Positions 21,747 through 30,471 of a stretch of 64,000 bases of DNA are shown in pieces. The stretch lies in NCBI RefSeq assembly GCF_000145275.1, contig NC_014393.1, forward strand, positions 186,001 to 250,000, read 5' to 3'. A model generated the notes under the pieces. The model was given only the letters and a program-made list of their open reading frames with translations, made no database searches and was not told where the DNA came from. Source of the stretch: Clostridium cellulovorans 743B. GTDB taxonomy: Bacteria > Bacillota > Clostridia > Clostridiales > Clostridiaceae. The position numbers and the translations under genes were made by a program. Each line of letters begins with the position of its first letter. Position 1 is the first letter of the stretch.

Positions 21747-22410
21747 TCTTCACTATCCTTATATCTAAATATGCTCTTAGATAGAAATAGTCATCTATGC
21801 TAAATAGTAAAAAAAGAGCCAAAATGTACTTTTTTAAGGATCTAATTTTTGACGCAGGAATATGAAAATTTTTTGCCAAATGATTTATCGGTAATGAATG
21901 CTTTGATTGTATATGGTTCTGTGCTGATGTATTTCTGATACAGTAAAATGCTAAGTTTAGTGATAAGTTTTTATCTTCTGTATTTTGTGGGGCTCCAGAT
22001 GAAAAAGCTGCAAAAGAAATTTTATAATTCTTCAATTCTTCTTGGAACAATGCTATTTCTGCACTGATAAGCTCCCTATACTTTTCTGTTTCCTCAAAGG
22101 TTAGTGTATCTAAGGTTGCTTTTAACGGCGAGTTTTCTTCTATAAATTCAAAATTGTTGTTAAGACCTATTAAATATGAAATCACTGTATTTTTTACGTG
22201 AGTTCTAGAGTACATGGTGAAAGCCCCCATCTCTTGGTCAAAACTACCAAAGCAATGATTCATAGCGATTAAGGCTATATCAACTGCAGGATCTTTATTC
22301 CAATTGATTTCATGATTGAAAATCTCGCCTAAAAGCTTTTGAAGAAAAAACTTACTGTCCTTTAGCTTTTCTATTTTTGTATTAGGTACAGTTATTGGTG
22401 TATCATCCAT
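21736..22410 (-). CDS. sigI: RNA polymerase sigma factor SigI
   Basis: A 224-residue alternative sigma factor of the SigI group. The sigma-2-like region includes DIALIAMNHCFGSFDQEMGAF followed by YSRTHVKNTVISYLIGL. The C-terminal region (about 120-215) has the EELKNYKISFAAF segment and a helix-turn-helix-like SLPINHLAKNFHIPASKIRSLKKY. SigI factors respond to heat in Bacillus and to polysaccharides in cellulosome-forming clostridia. The pairing with rsgI supports the call. ATG at 22410 follows AAAGGGGTGATG. Whether it controls the dockerin genes of this window cannot be told from sequence. Confidence 0.88.
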   Translation of the reverse strand: MDDTPITVPNTKIEKLKDSKFFLQKLLGEIFNHEINWNKDPAVDIALIAMNHCFGSFDQEMGAFTMYSRTHVKNTVISYLIGLNNNFEFIEENSPLKATLDTLTFEETEKYRELISAEIALFQEELKNYKISFAAFSSGAPQNTEDKNLSLNLAFYCIRNTSAQNHIQSKHSLPINHLAKNFHIPASKIRSLKKYILALFLLFSIDDYFYLRAYLDIRIVKNVS

Positions 22411-22500
22411 GTCATCACCCCTTTAACTTATATTATTGCAAATTTTTTATCAATAGACAATTAAGAATCGACAATAACTATAAATTAATGGTGTTAAATT

Positions 22501-23106
22501 TTATTTCTTTACTAATTTTATTGCCAGTACTATAGGTATTGTAATTAGTACAGAAATAATAGCTTCAATTATACCATTAGTACTTGCTACAGCTATAAGA
22601 GCTGAACCTACTTGTTTAACTGATGAAACCTTATAGATTTCGAATAATCTATCAGCATATAGAAAATACATTAAAGAAAGTACTAGTGCTGTATTGGTAA
22701 GAGAGCCAAAAAAAGCTCCCACTCCAGCAGAAATTTTATTGTTTTTAAATAGTTTTATGGCACCAACATAGACATAGTAAGAAACTATACCGATTAATAC
22801 CCTTGGAAGTACTGAGACTATTGGATTCCAAAATACAAAGGAAGCAGCAGTTGGGTTTACCAGATTGTTTATTAAACTAAATAAACCAAACATTAAACCG
22901 ATTAAAGCGCCAACAATAGGTCCTTCTATAATAGCACCGATGATTACAGGAATGTGCATTATGGTAGCTTTTACTGGACCTACAGGGATAAAGCCATAGC
23001 CTGTGATACCTAAAATAATGCAGATAGCTGAGAGCATTCCCACAGTTGTTAGTTGTCTTGTCCCTAATTTTCTTGTGGAATTAGAAAGTTTTTTTTCATT
23101 GATCAT
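22501..23106 (-). CDS. ECF transporter S component (vitamin uptake, possibly pantothenate)
   Basis: A 201-residue membrane protein with about six helices. ATIMHIPVIIGAIIEGPIVG and GLMFGLFSLINNLV are characteristic of energy-coupling-factor substrate-specific subunits. The HIPVI motif and length are close to PanT/folate-type S components, so pantothenate is a guess. It would dock with a shared EcfT-EcfA module encoded elsewhere. ATG at 23106 follows ACGGAGGA; the longer reading from 23139 is not supported by a ribosome-binding site. No riboswitch is recognised upstream in 23107-23412. Confidence 0.82.
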   Translation of the reverse strand: MINEKKLSNSTRKLGTRQLTTVGMLSAICIILGITGYGFIPVGPVKATIMHIPVIIGAIIEGPIVGALIGLMFGLFSLINNLVNPTAASFVFWNPIVSVLPRVLIGIVSYYVYVGAIKLFKNNKISAGVGAFFGSLTNTALVLSLMYFLYADRLFEIYKVSSVKQVGSALIAVASTNGIIEAIISVLITIPIVLAIKLVKK

Positions 23107-23412
23107 AATAATCCTCCGTTCTTGTTCGAAATGATACAAGTCGTTAAAAATTTAACAAAAAAATCATGTTCGGTTCTAGAAAAGATACCGACATATCTAT
23201 ATTAACACCATTGCAGATAGAAGTGAATAATTTTTTTGTACGAAATTTTCTCTAGATTTCGTATTATTACTACATTTTTGACAAGTATTTCTATAGTGGG
23301 GGTTAGAGCGTTTGTTTTTAATAGCTTTGTTTAGAAAATAACGAAGTTTCACTTAGAATTTGTTCCTTCTTTCTTGCATATACTTTAGAGAATTACTGTA
23401 GGCGGAGGAGTT

Positions 23413-23988
23413 ATGATTAATTATATATGGTTTGGGTTGATAGCAATTGGGATTTTTCTTGGCATTGCAAAGGGTGATGGTGAAGCCTTATCAAAGGCGA
23501 TAATAGGATCTACAGAAAATACTGTTGCTCTTATAATAGGGCTCACAGGGATAATGTGTCTTTGGTGTGGAGTTATGCGAATTGCAGAAAAAAGTGGGCT
23601 TACAAATAAAATTTCAAAGGCTTTATTGCCCGTATTAAGGATTATTTTTAAGGATGCTTCTAAAAGTGAAAATGCTATGGGTGCTATGGTTATGAACATA
23701 ACTTCTAATATGATGGGACTTTCTAATGCGGCAACTCCTTTTGGTATCAAGGCAATAGTGGAGCTAGATAAAATAAATCCTAAAAAAGGTGTGGCAACCA
23801 ATGATATGGCTTTGTTCCTGGTACTTAATTCTGCTTGTGTACAGTTTGTTCCTACTACTATAATTTCTCTAAGAGCTGCGGAAGGTTCTAAGAATCCAGC
23901 ACTTATAATAATTCCAGCCTTTATAGCATCATTGTCAGCGGCAATACTTGGAATAGTATATTGTAAAATATTACAGAGGTATTTTTAA
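23413..23988 (+). CDS. spmA: Spore maturation protein A
   Basis: A 191-residue membrane protein of the nucleoside-recognition/Gate domain family. MCLWCGVMRIAEKSGL, GAMVMNITSNMMGLSNAATPFGIKA-type sequence and MALFLVLNSACVQFVPTT match SpmA. In Bacillus, SpmA and SpmB are needed for spore core dehydration. ATG follows GGCGGAGGAG. Two bases separate it from spmB. Confidence 0.93.
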   Translation: MINYIWFGLIAIGIFLGIAKGDGEALSKAIIGSTENTVALIIGLTGIMCLWCGVMRIAEKSGLTNKISKALLPVLRIIFKDASKSENAMGAMVMNITSNMMGLSNAATPFGIKAIVELDKINPKKGVATNDMALFLVLNSACVQFVPTTIISLRAAEGSKNPALIIIPAFIASLSAAILGIVYCKILQRYF

Positions 23989-23990
23989 TT

Positions 23991-24509
23991 ATGAGCTACA
24001 TATTTGCGTCTATAATACCTATACTAATTTGTGGAATTGTTATATATGGGATTGTACATAAGGTGAAGGTCTATGAGGTTTTTGTAGAAGGTGCTAAGGA
24101 CGGACTTTCAATATCTGTAAAAATATTTCCATACCTTTTGGCGATGCTTTTGTCCATATCTATATTTAGAAGTTCTGGAGCGATGGATTATCTTATTACT
24201 TTCATTAGTCCAATAGTAGGGCTTATAGGGCTGCCAGCTGAAATAGTTCCCTTGATTTTGATAAAGCCTTTATCTGGTAGTGGAGCGTTAGGGGTTTTTG
24301 CAGAAATTTTAAAAAATTATGGGCCAGACACTTTTATTGGACTTGTTGCATCTATTATAATGGGAGGTACAGAAACTATTTTTTACACGATAACTGTATA
24401 TTATGGAGCTATTAATATAAAAAAGATTAGGCATACTTTATGGGCGGCTGTTATGGCGGATATTACAGCAATAATTGTAGCTCTGGTTATAGCACGATTT
24501 ATTTATTGA
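23991..24509 (+). CDS. spmB: Spore maturation protein B
   Basis: A 172-residue membrane protein, partner of SpmA. Conserved segments are EGAKDGLSISVKIFPYLLAMLL, KPLSGSGALGVF and IMGGTETIFYTITVYYGA. It contributes to spore core dehydration and heat resistance. It starts two bases after the spmA stop and is translationally coupled, with an AGAGG site inside the end of spmA. Confidence 0.93.
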   Translation: MSYIFASIIPILICGIVIYGIVHKVKVYEVFVEGAKDGLSISVKIFPYLLAMLLSISIFRSSGAMDYLITFISPIVGLIGLPAEIVPLILIKPLSGSGALGVFAEILKNYGPDTFIGLVASIIMGGTETIFYTITVYYGAINIKKIRHTLWAAVMADITAIIVALVIARFIY

Positions 24510-24562
24510 TTTTTAGGTTAAAATCTTTATTAGGAAAGTAGTACCTAGAAGGGGAGAAAAAG

Positions 24563-24841
24563 ATGAGAGCAAAAGAAGGCGAATTTATTAAGATTACTGA
24601 TATTAATGGGAATATTGAATATGGAAAGTTTTATTATAATGAAGATAGAACGGAAATAGAAGTTATAATATTAAAGAGTGATGATATATATCGCAAGGAT
24701 TTACCAAAGCAAACGAACTTGAAACTAAATGAGTTGGGTGATGCTGTTGATAAGGATGGTTTTAGGTTGCTCATTGAGGAACTTGATAATAGATTGTTAA
24801 AGGAAGAACTTAGACAACTATATAATATGTTTGCTGGATAG
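24563..24841 (+). CDS. Small acidic protein, unknown function
   Basis: A 92-residue soluble protein (start MRAKEGEFIKITDINGNIEY). It has a beta-rich first half and a helical, charged C-terminus (LIEELDNRLLKEELRQLYNM). The start is well supported by AAGGGGAG. It lies 53 bases after spmB in the same direction and could share its transcript. No family is recognised. Confidence 0.65.
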   Translation: MRAKEGEFIKITDINGNIEYGKFYYNEDRTEIEVIILKSDDIYRKDLPKQTNLKLNELGDAVDKDGFRLLIEELDNRLLKEELRQLYNMFAG

Positions 24842-24946
24842 AGAAGTGTAGCTGCTAGGAGTAAAGCCTGGTTAGCTACTCTTTTTGATTTATCAAAATA
24901 TTTTAAATGGGATACTGAATGTGTAAAAAGGTCAATCAGGAGAATT

Positions 24947-24995
24947 GTTAAAAAATTAAATGGCAATCATCTATACTTGATAGTGATCGCCATTT
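24947..24995 (-). terminator. Terminator of the secreted protein gene at 25012
   Basis: AAATGGCAATCA/TGATCGCCATTT stem, followed on the minus strand by TAATTTTTTAAC. It lies 17 bases after the stop of the minus-strand gene; it may also stop transcripts from spmAB. Confidence 0.7.
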
Positions 24996-25011
24996 ATGAC
25001 TAAGATAAAGA

Positions 25012-25407
25012 TTATTCTTTATATGCTCTAACCGTACCAGAACATTTTTTGCTACTTTCAATTATAATTACAAGAAATCTCTCATCATTTCCTGGTATAT
25101 CAAAATATCCAGATGAATAAGTTATGCCTTTTGTTGGATTCTTGATTTTAAAGGTATAGATCGGGAAACCCTGCCTGTCACCTGAGCGATATGCTTTTAC
25201 AGTAACAGTTTCTTTAGAACTAACTTCAGTTAACTTTACTCCTAATATTACCCTATCACCGCCATCTATAATTTCCTCAGTGTCACCTGAATTATAGTAT
25301 GTTTCGTTACTCCAGCTCTCATCCATAATTCTGGTATCACCATATGTTGTTAGTGGTGCAGCGAAAATTAGAATAAAAGTAACAAATAGAAAAAGAAATT
25401 TCTTCAT
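25012..25407 (-). CDS. Secreted protein of unknown function
   Basis: A 131-residue protein with a clear Sec signal peptide (MKKFLFLFVTFILIFAAPLT, cleavage expected near YGD-TR). The mature part of about 108 residues appears all-beta. Two Cys-free halves and a late single KKCSGTVRAY segment are visible. The start ATG follows AAGGGGGAT. No family is recognised. It stands alone on the minus strand. Confidence 0.7.
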   Translation of the reverse strand: MKKFLFLFVTFILIFAAPLTTYGDTRIMDESWSNETYYNSGDTEEIIDGGDRVILGVKLTEVSSKETVTVKAYRSGDRQGFPIYTFKIKNPTKGITYSSGYFDIPGNDERFLVIIIESSKKCSGTVRAYKE

Positions 25408-25733
25408 TTTAATCCCCCTTGGCGTGGTATTTGAACCACATAAATGTATATAATTTACATATGATTATATCACGATATTAAAAAAATTCAATGAGAAATT
25501 AGGAAATATAATATGAATTATATGGAAAGTTATGGGCGTAAGAAATTTCATGAGAATCTTTTATTCGTGAGTTGTAGACTTCTGGTTTCATAAGCTCTAT
25601 GTAATATATATTTGACAAAAATAAAAATATGGCCTACTATTTTTGTATAATATATTGAATAAATTGAATTATATAGAAAATAATCATATAGGGAATCAAT
25701 AAATAAAAGCTTATCCAGCAGGAGGTAATATTA

Positions 25734-25937
25734 TTGAGAGTCAATAAAATTAAGACAGCAAGAGTTGAAAAGGGCATAACACAAGAAGAACTTGCTGATA
25801 TGATAAAGGTTACAAGACAAACTATAAGTTTGATTGAATCTGGAAAGTATAATCCCACTTTAAAGCTTTGCATAAGTATATGTTTAGCCTTAGGAAAAAC
25901 TTTGAATGATTTATTTTGGGAGGAGGAAATAAAATGA
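25734..25937 (+). CDS. XRE-family transcriptional regulator (small HTH protein)
   Basis: A 67-residue single-domain helix-turn-helix protein: ARVEKGITQEELADMIKVTRQ, then TISLIESGKYNPTLKLCISI, typical of the YgzD/XRE small repressors that accompany a membrane protein. The start is TTG at 25734 after AGGAGG. Its stop overlaps the ATG of the following membrane protein gene (ATGA), so the two are coupled. It probably regulates its own operon; no operator could be picked out in the 326-base upstream gap. Confidence 0.88.
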   Translation: MRVNKIKTARVEKGITQEELADMIKVTRQTISLIESGKYNPTLKLCISICLALGKTLNDLFWEEEIK

Positions 25938-26383
25938 AGTTATTTAAAAGTAAATATGATGATGAAAGAATAAATTCATTAATATATAAAGCTAGTTTTA
26001 ATACAGTAGTTTTATTACAGATTGCTTTACTAGGTGATTTTATTGTTAGGACATTAATTTTAAATCATCCTTTAAGAGAATCCATAAGTAGTTTAATAAT
26101 ATTTATAATAGGTGCAATATATATGTGTACATGCATTATTATAAATGGGGCATATGGAACTATGGTAAGCGAAAATAAATTTAATTTAAAAAGAAAACGA
26201 GTATACATATATTTAATTGGCTCAGCTTTTGTTGCTATAATGATTAATATAACTGATGGAGATGACTTTTATTCTAAGAAAGGATTATTGAAGTTTGGTT
26301 TTGACTTTGTTGCATTCTTTATCTTGACTTACTTTTCATCAAGTGCGTTGAATAAACTGTTGACTAATAAAAAAGGTAGGTAA
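25934..26383 (+). CDS. Four-helix membrane protein, partner of the XRE regulator
   Basis: A 149-residue membrane protein with four predicted helices (roughly 24-45, 53-75, 93-112 and 123-142) and a basic loop in the middle. XRE regulator plus DUF-type membrane protein pairs of this layout are common in Firmicutes; the function is unknown. It overlaps the regulator's stop codon by four bases and has the GGGAGGAGG site inside the regulator gene. Confidence 0.75.
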   Translation: MKLFKSKYDDERINSLIYKASFNTVVLLQIALLGDFIVRTLILNHPLRESISSLIIFIIGAIYMCTCIIINGAYGTMVSENKFNLKRKRVYIYLIGSAFVAIMINITDGDDFYSKKGLLKFGFDFVAFFILTYFSSSALNKLLTNKKGR

Positions 26384-26516
26384 TAAAATTTATAGAATTT
26401 GAGGTGTTGTAGACGAAAATAGTGGTGTCAAGGTATGATAGAGTTAGGGATTTATTAATGAAAAATATAATCTCAGTATAGTTATATACCATGACTTTAG
26501 AAGGGAAACAGAGATT

Positions 26517-26729
26517 ATGAAAGCAAAAAGTAACTTATTTGGAAGTATGATAATATGGTTTTTTATCGGTTTTTTAACTGAAGTTTTTCAAAGAGTATTT
26601 AAAATAGGACAAGCAGTAGATATTTATGGTAATAATTTTATGAGCACAAGTATTTTTAGAGGTATTTTTACTGCTGTGGTCATTGGTATACCATATTATT
26701 TTATACTTCGCAAAAGGAACAAAAACTAA
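26517..26729 (+). CDS. Small two-helix membrane protein
   Basis: A 70-residue protein with hydrophobic stretches at about 8-23 and 46-64 and a basic C-terminus (LRKRNKN). The ATG follows AGAAGGGAAAC at a somewhat long distance. It lies between the XRE operon and the HAD gene. No family is recognised. Confidence 0.55.
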   Translation: MKAKSNLFGSMIIWFFIGFLTEVFQRVFKIGQAVDIYGNNFMSTSIFRGIFTAVVIGIPYYFILRKRNKN

Positions 26730-26784
26730 AAAAAGATGCTAATTTAGTAGGGTGCTACTATAACAGAAATTAGGAGATATACAT

Positions 26785-27543
26785 ATGAAGACAAAGGCAA
26801 TTTTTTTCGATTTAGATGGAACATTATATTTCAAGGGAGAAGCAATTGAGGGGGCAATAGAAACAGTAAATCAGTTAAGAGATAAAGGATATATTTGCAG
26901 GTTCTTGACTAATACTGATGGTAGTACTCCTAAGACAATATTAGATAGATTAAGGAATATGGGTTTTAATATACAGTTAGAAGAAATTTATACTCCTATT
27001 ACTGCATCGATAAAATTTCTAGAAAGAATTGAAGGTGCAAGGATATATCCACTGATGTTAGATGAAGTTGTAGATGAATATAAAAACTTTAATATAGGTA
27101 CTGAAGCAGTGGATTATTTGGTTATTGGTGATTGCAGAGACAAGATTAGTTATGACCATTTAAATACGGTATTTAGAATGATTGGGGAGAATACCGAGAT
27201 ATTTGTAACACAAAAAGGAAGATACTTTTATAATGCTGATGGTAAGAACATAGATACAGGAGCTTTTGCGGCGATGTTTGAATATGCTACAGGTAAGGTG
27301 GCTAAGGTATTAGGAAAGCCAAGTAAGGATTTCTTTAACATACTTCTTGAAGATTTAAATTTAGAAGCTGGACAAGTGCTGATTATAGGAGATGACATAA
27401 CAACTGATATTGTAGGGGCTAATACAATTGGGGCAAAAGGTGCTTTGGTTAAGACGGGAAAATATAATGATCAAAGGAATCTTAAGGTTGCAGAGCCTGA
27501 TATGATACTTGACTCTGTCGTTGATTTGCAAAAATTATTATAA
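26785..27543 (+). CDS. HAD-superfamily phosphatase, subfamily IIA (LHPP/NagD-like)
   Basis: A 252-residue cytoplasmic phosphatase. Motif I is FFDLDGTLY (nucleophile Asp9), motif II FLTNTDGSTPKT, motif III lysine in LGKPSKDFF, and motif IV IGDDITTDIVGANTIGAKG. A type IIA cap lies between motifs II and III. The length and the cap place it with the LHPP/HDHD2-like group; the substrate is unknown. ATG follows TAGGAGATATAC. Confidence 0.85.
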   Translation: MKTKAIFFDLDGTLYFKGEAIEGAIETVNQLRDKGYICRFLTNTDGSTPKTILDRLRNMGFNIQLEEIYTPITASIKFLERIEGARIYPLMLDEVVDEYKNFNIGTEAVDYLVIGDCRDKISYDHLNTVFRMIGENTEIFVTQKGRYFYNADGKNIDTGAFAAMFEYATGKVAKVLGKPSKDFFNILLEDLNLEAGQVLIIGDDITTDIVGANTIGAKGALVKTGKYNDQRNLKVAEPDMILDSVVDLQKLL

Positions 27544-27568
27544 ACAATTAGAAGTGCAGGGCAAACAG

Positions 27569-27614
27569 ATTTGTAAGCCTCAGAGGAATGGTAGTTCCGC
27601 TGAGGCTTACAAAT
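27569..27614. terminator. Long inverted repeat after the HAD gene
   Basis: A perfect 15-base stem (ATTTGTAAGCCTCAG/CTGAGGCTTACAAAT) continues through one mismatch into GGAA/TTCC. There is no clear T-run on either side, so it is a weak intrinsic terminator or a different structured element. Confidence 0.5.
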
Positions 27615-27792
27615 CGTTATTATAAATGATAATTGCTCATGGCGAAAATTTCTTCTGAACTGGTTTCAAGTATATTTTTAGCACTAATTTCAGGATGGAG
27701 TTTTATAAAACTACCAATAATTTTATATCCAAAAAAGTAGCCTGTGCACCACATGTTACATAAACTTTGTAGGGGAAAATTCAATATAAAAC

Positions 27793-27882
27793 TTTACTGG
27801 TAACCCAAACTATGGTAAAATAATAATAGAACATATGTTCGATGTCTTAGATTAATCTATTTAAAATCGAAATGCATTTCGA
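27793..27882 (+). promoter_or_regulatory. Promoter followed by three phased palindromes
   Basis: TTTACT (27793-27798), a 17-base spacer and TAAAAT (27816-27821) form a promoter for the PPC-domain protein. Directly after it lie three perfect palindromes: GAACATATGTTC (27829-27840, a near-LexA half-site arrangement), TAGATTAATCTA (27848-27859) and TCGAAATGCATTTCGA (27867-27882). Their centres are 19 and 21 bases apart, about two helical turns each, so they face the same side of the DNA. Confidence 0.6.
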
Positions 27883-27958
27883 CCAAACAAAACTGTTATA
27901 TAAAAAGGAATACATAGCTAGGTGTTTCTTTTAAATGGTGAATTATGGAGGTTCGTTA

Positions 27959-29893
27959 ATGATGAAAAAAGTCTTATCCTTAATAATATGTCTATTAATT
28001 TTCACTTCAACTAATTTTTCAAAGGTAGTTTATTCTGCTGAGTTGTATGAAATTGAAAGCAATAATGACTTTTCCACTGCAAATATAGTTGCGCTTGGTG
28101 ATATTACGCAAGGCCAAATTTTAGCGGCTAATGATTATGACTTCTTTAAGCTGCAAATCTCATATCCTCAAGAAACAAACATTCTACTAAGCAATATACC
28201 AAGTGGTTGCGATTTCGACTTGTACATATATGATTCCAATGGAAGTAGCATGGCTTCGTCCACAAAAGGAAGTAATGCTGATGATAGTGTTACACAAACT
28301 TTAAACGTTGGTACATATTATATTAAGGTGCTCCGTTACAGTGGTAGTTCAAGCAGTTTCTATAAGTTATCGACATTACCAATTGGTACTACGCCTACAA
28401 TTCCTTCTCCAGATGGGAACATTTATGAAAGTGAAGCCAATAATGATTTTTCTAATTCAAACTCAATTATCTTTGGTAGCACTATAAAGGGCCAAATTTT
28501 AACGTCTACTGATTATGATTGCTTTAAGTTACAGTTACTATATCCTCGAGATACAAATATTCTTCTGAACAACATACCAAGTGGCTGTGATTTTGATTTA
28601 TCACTATACGATTCTAACGGGTTTAAAGTGGATTCATCCATAAACCGTAGCAATGTTGATGAGAGTATTACAAAAACCTTGGCAGCTGGTACTTACTATA
28701 TTAGAATAGCCAGTGCCACCGGCAATTCGGATATTTATTATAATTTGTCAACATCGCAAACACCACCACTAGCACCTTCTGCTGACGGGTTCGTATATGA
28801 AAATGAGGCTAATGATGATTTTTCTGCTGCAAATGCAATTCCTTTTGGCAGTACTGTAAAGGGTAATATAGCAGCCTCATCCAATGTTGACTACTTTAAG
28901 TTACAACTATCATCTACTGAGAATATAAAGATTTTATTAAGTAATATATCTACTGGTTGTGACTATGACTTAGTTCTTTTTGATTTCAACAATAATTATA
29001 TAGCTTCATCAAAAAAAGGAAGTAATGTTGATGAAAGTATTACACACTCTTTAGCTGCAGGTATATACTATATTAAAATATCAAGCTATAGTGGTAGTTC
29101 CAACAACTATTACAGTTTGTCAACGACTTTAGCTGGGAATGCACCAATGGCTCCTTATCCTGATGGCGGATTGTATGAAAGAGAGCCAAATGATAGTTCT
29201 TCAACTGCATATCCAATTGAAGTTGGTAATTCTATAAAAGGTCAAATTACTTCAACTTCTGATAATGATCTTTTTAAGTTTCAAACATATTCCACTGAGA
29301 GTTTGAAAATTGGACTAAGTGATGTTCCTGATGATTGCAACTTTGACTTGTATTTATATGATTCAAACATGAATAGAATAGATTCTTCAACTAATGGCTT
29401 TGGAACAGTTGAAAGTATTTATAAATCTCTACCTGCTGGTACATATTATATTAAAATAATCAGCACACTTAGGAGTTCCACTGAGTATTATAACTTATCT
29501 ATAACAGATGTAATCCCGCCGACATCAACTTTTCACGGTGGTGATATTTATGAATTTGATGATAGTTTTTCACTTGCAACGGATATGGGTGAAGGTAGCT
29601 TCACAATTTCTGAGCCAAATCTAAATGTATCTAATGATATGGATTACTTTAAGTTCAACTTAATCCAGAGATCTGATGTACGAGTAGTTCTTACTAATCC
29701 TAATTATAGCAGTGCAAAATATCGTTTTGATCTTTATAATAGTAGCTACGGAAATATATCTTATGCATATAACGTAAGCGAGTATACTATTACCTTAGAG
29801 CCTGGAACATATTATATAAAGGTCCATGATAATACGGCAGCACCTTATACTGGTCTAAATTATCAACTACAAATGACTGCGACTGGTCTGTAG
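27959..29893 (+). CDS. Secreted protein with five PPC-type domains
   Basis: A 644-residue secreted protein: a signal peptide (about 1-26, ending near VVYSA-E) and five tandem pre-peptidase C-terminal (PPC)-like beta-sandwich domains. Each opens with a YE-x-E-x-N-D-FS-like motif and contains DYFKLQ and LAAGTYYIKI-type strands. The fifth is the most diverged. There is no catalytic domain, which is unusual because PPC domains normally trail secreted peptidases. It may be an adhesin or a docking partner. ATG at 27959 follows GGAGG; a second ATG is adjacent. Confidence 0.8.
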   Translation: MMKKVLSLIICLLIFTSTNFSKVVYSAELYEIESNNDFSTANIVALGDITQGQILAANDYDFFKLQISYPQETNILLSNIPSGCDFDLYIYDSNGSSMASSTKGSNADDSVTQTLNVGTYYIKVLRYSGSSSSFYKLSTLPIGTTPTIPSPDGNIYESEANNDFSNSNSIIFGSTIKGQILTSTDYDCFKLQLLYPRDTNILLNNIPSGCDFDLSLYDSNGFKVDSSINRSNVDESITKTLAAGTYYIRIASATGNSDIYYNLSTSQTPPLAPSADGFVYENEANDDFSAANAIPFGSTVKGNIAASSNVDYFKLQLSSTENIKILLSNISTGCDYDLVLFDFNNNYIASSKKGSNVDESITHSLAAGIYYIKISSYSGSSNNYYSLSTTLAGNAPMAPYPDGGLYEREPNDSSSTAYPIEVGNSIKGQITSTSDNDLFKFQTYSTESLKIGLSDVPDDCNFDLYLYDSNMNRIDSSTNGFGTVESIYKSLPAGTYYIKIISTLRSSTEYYNLSITDVIPPTSTFHGGDIYEFDDSFSLATDMGEGSFTISEPNLNVSNDMDYFKFNLIQRSDVRVVLTNPNYSSAKYRFDLYNSSYGNISYAYNVSEYTITLEPGTYYIKVHDNTAAPYTGLNYQLQMTATGL

Positions 29894-30040
29894 AGTTAGG
29901 TATTAGATTTAAAAGGATATTTACTTTAATCTATTTATTACACAAAATTAATAGGGCCAAAACATCACAGTGCTAAAATAAATATATGGGATGAAATTTA
30001 TTGTTATATATATTTATATTGGGGTGTTGTAAGAAGATAT

Positions 30041-30130
30041 TTAGTTTTTATGACTACATTTTAGTAATAACACTGATTTAATAGGGATCAGTGTTATTAC
30101 TTTTTTTGTTAGGAGCAAAGTTTAAATGGA
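30041..30130 (+). repeat. Terminator-containing direct repeat, copy 1
   Basis: About 90 bases nearly identical to 34441-34530. The core is a terminator (AGTAATAACACTGAT/ATCAGTGTTATTAC plus a T-run). Here it stands between the PPC gene and the first FG-GAP gene, about 150 bases after the PPC stop, and probably terminates the PPC gene. Its likeness to the terminator of the second FG-GAP gene suggests an ancient duplication or a lost gene copy. Confidence 0.8.
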
Positions 30131-30203
30131 TATCGAAAATTATGTGTACGACACAAATGTGGTGTTTAATGTAAACTAGGCTTAAATTAGGACAGAATCT
30201 AGA

Positions 30204-30281
30204 GAAAGATAAACAAAATATTTAGAGATATAAAGAAGATATAAACAAAGATAAACGAAAAATTAAGAAAGATAAACAAAG
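30204..30281 (+). repeat. AT-rich GATAAACAAA-type repeats
   Basis: Four copies of an AAAGATAAACAAA-like motif (near 30204, 30235, 30247 and 30268) lie upstream of the first FG-GAP gene. They may be regulatory or simply low-complexity sequence. Confidence 0.4.
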
Positions 30282-30471
30282 TATAAAACATTAGAAAATT
30301 TGGTATAAAAATGAAAAAGCTGTGTTACTATGATGATACGAAGTTCGTAGATATAAAAAAACTAGTTTAGAGTATGTAGAATAATTAATATTGTAAAATT
30401 TATGTAGGTTTTGTTTGGTGCTAACACTTTTGATGTTGGTGCATTGAGCGAAATGAAAGGATGAATATAAA

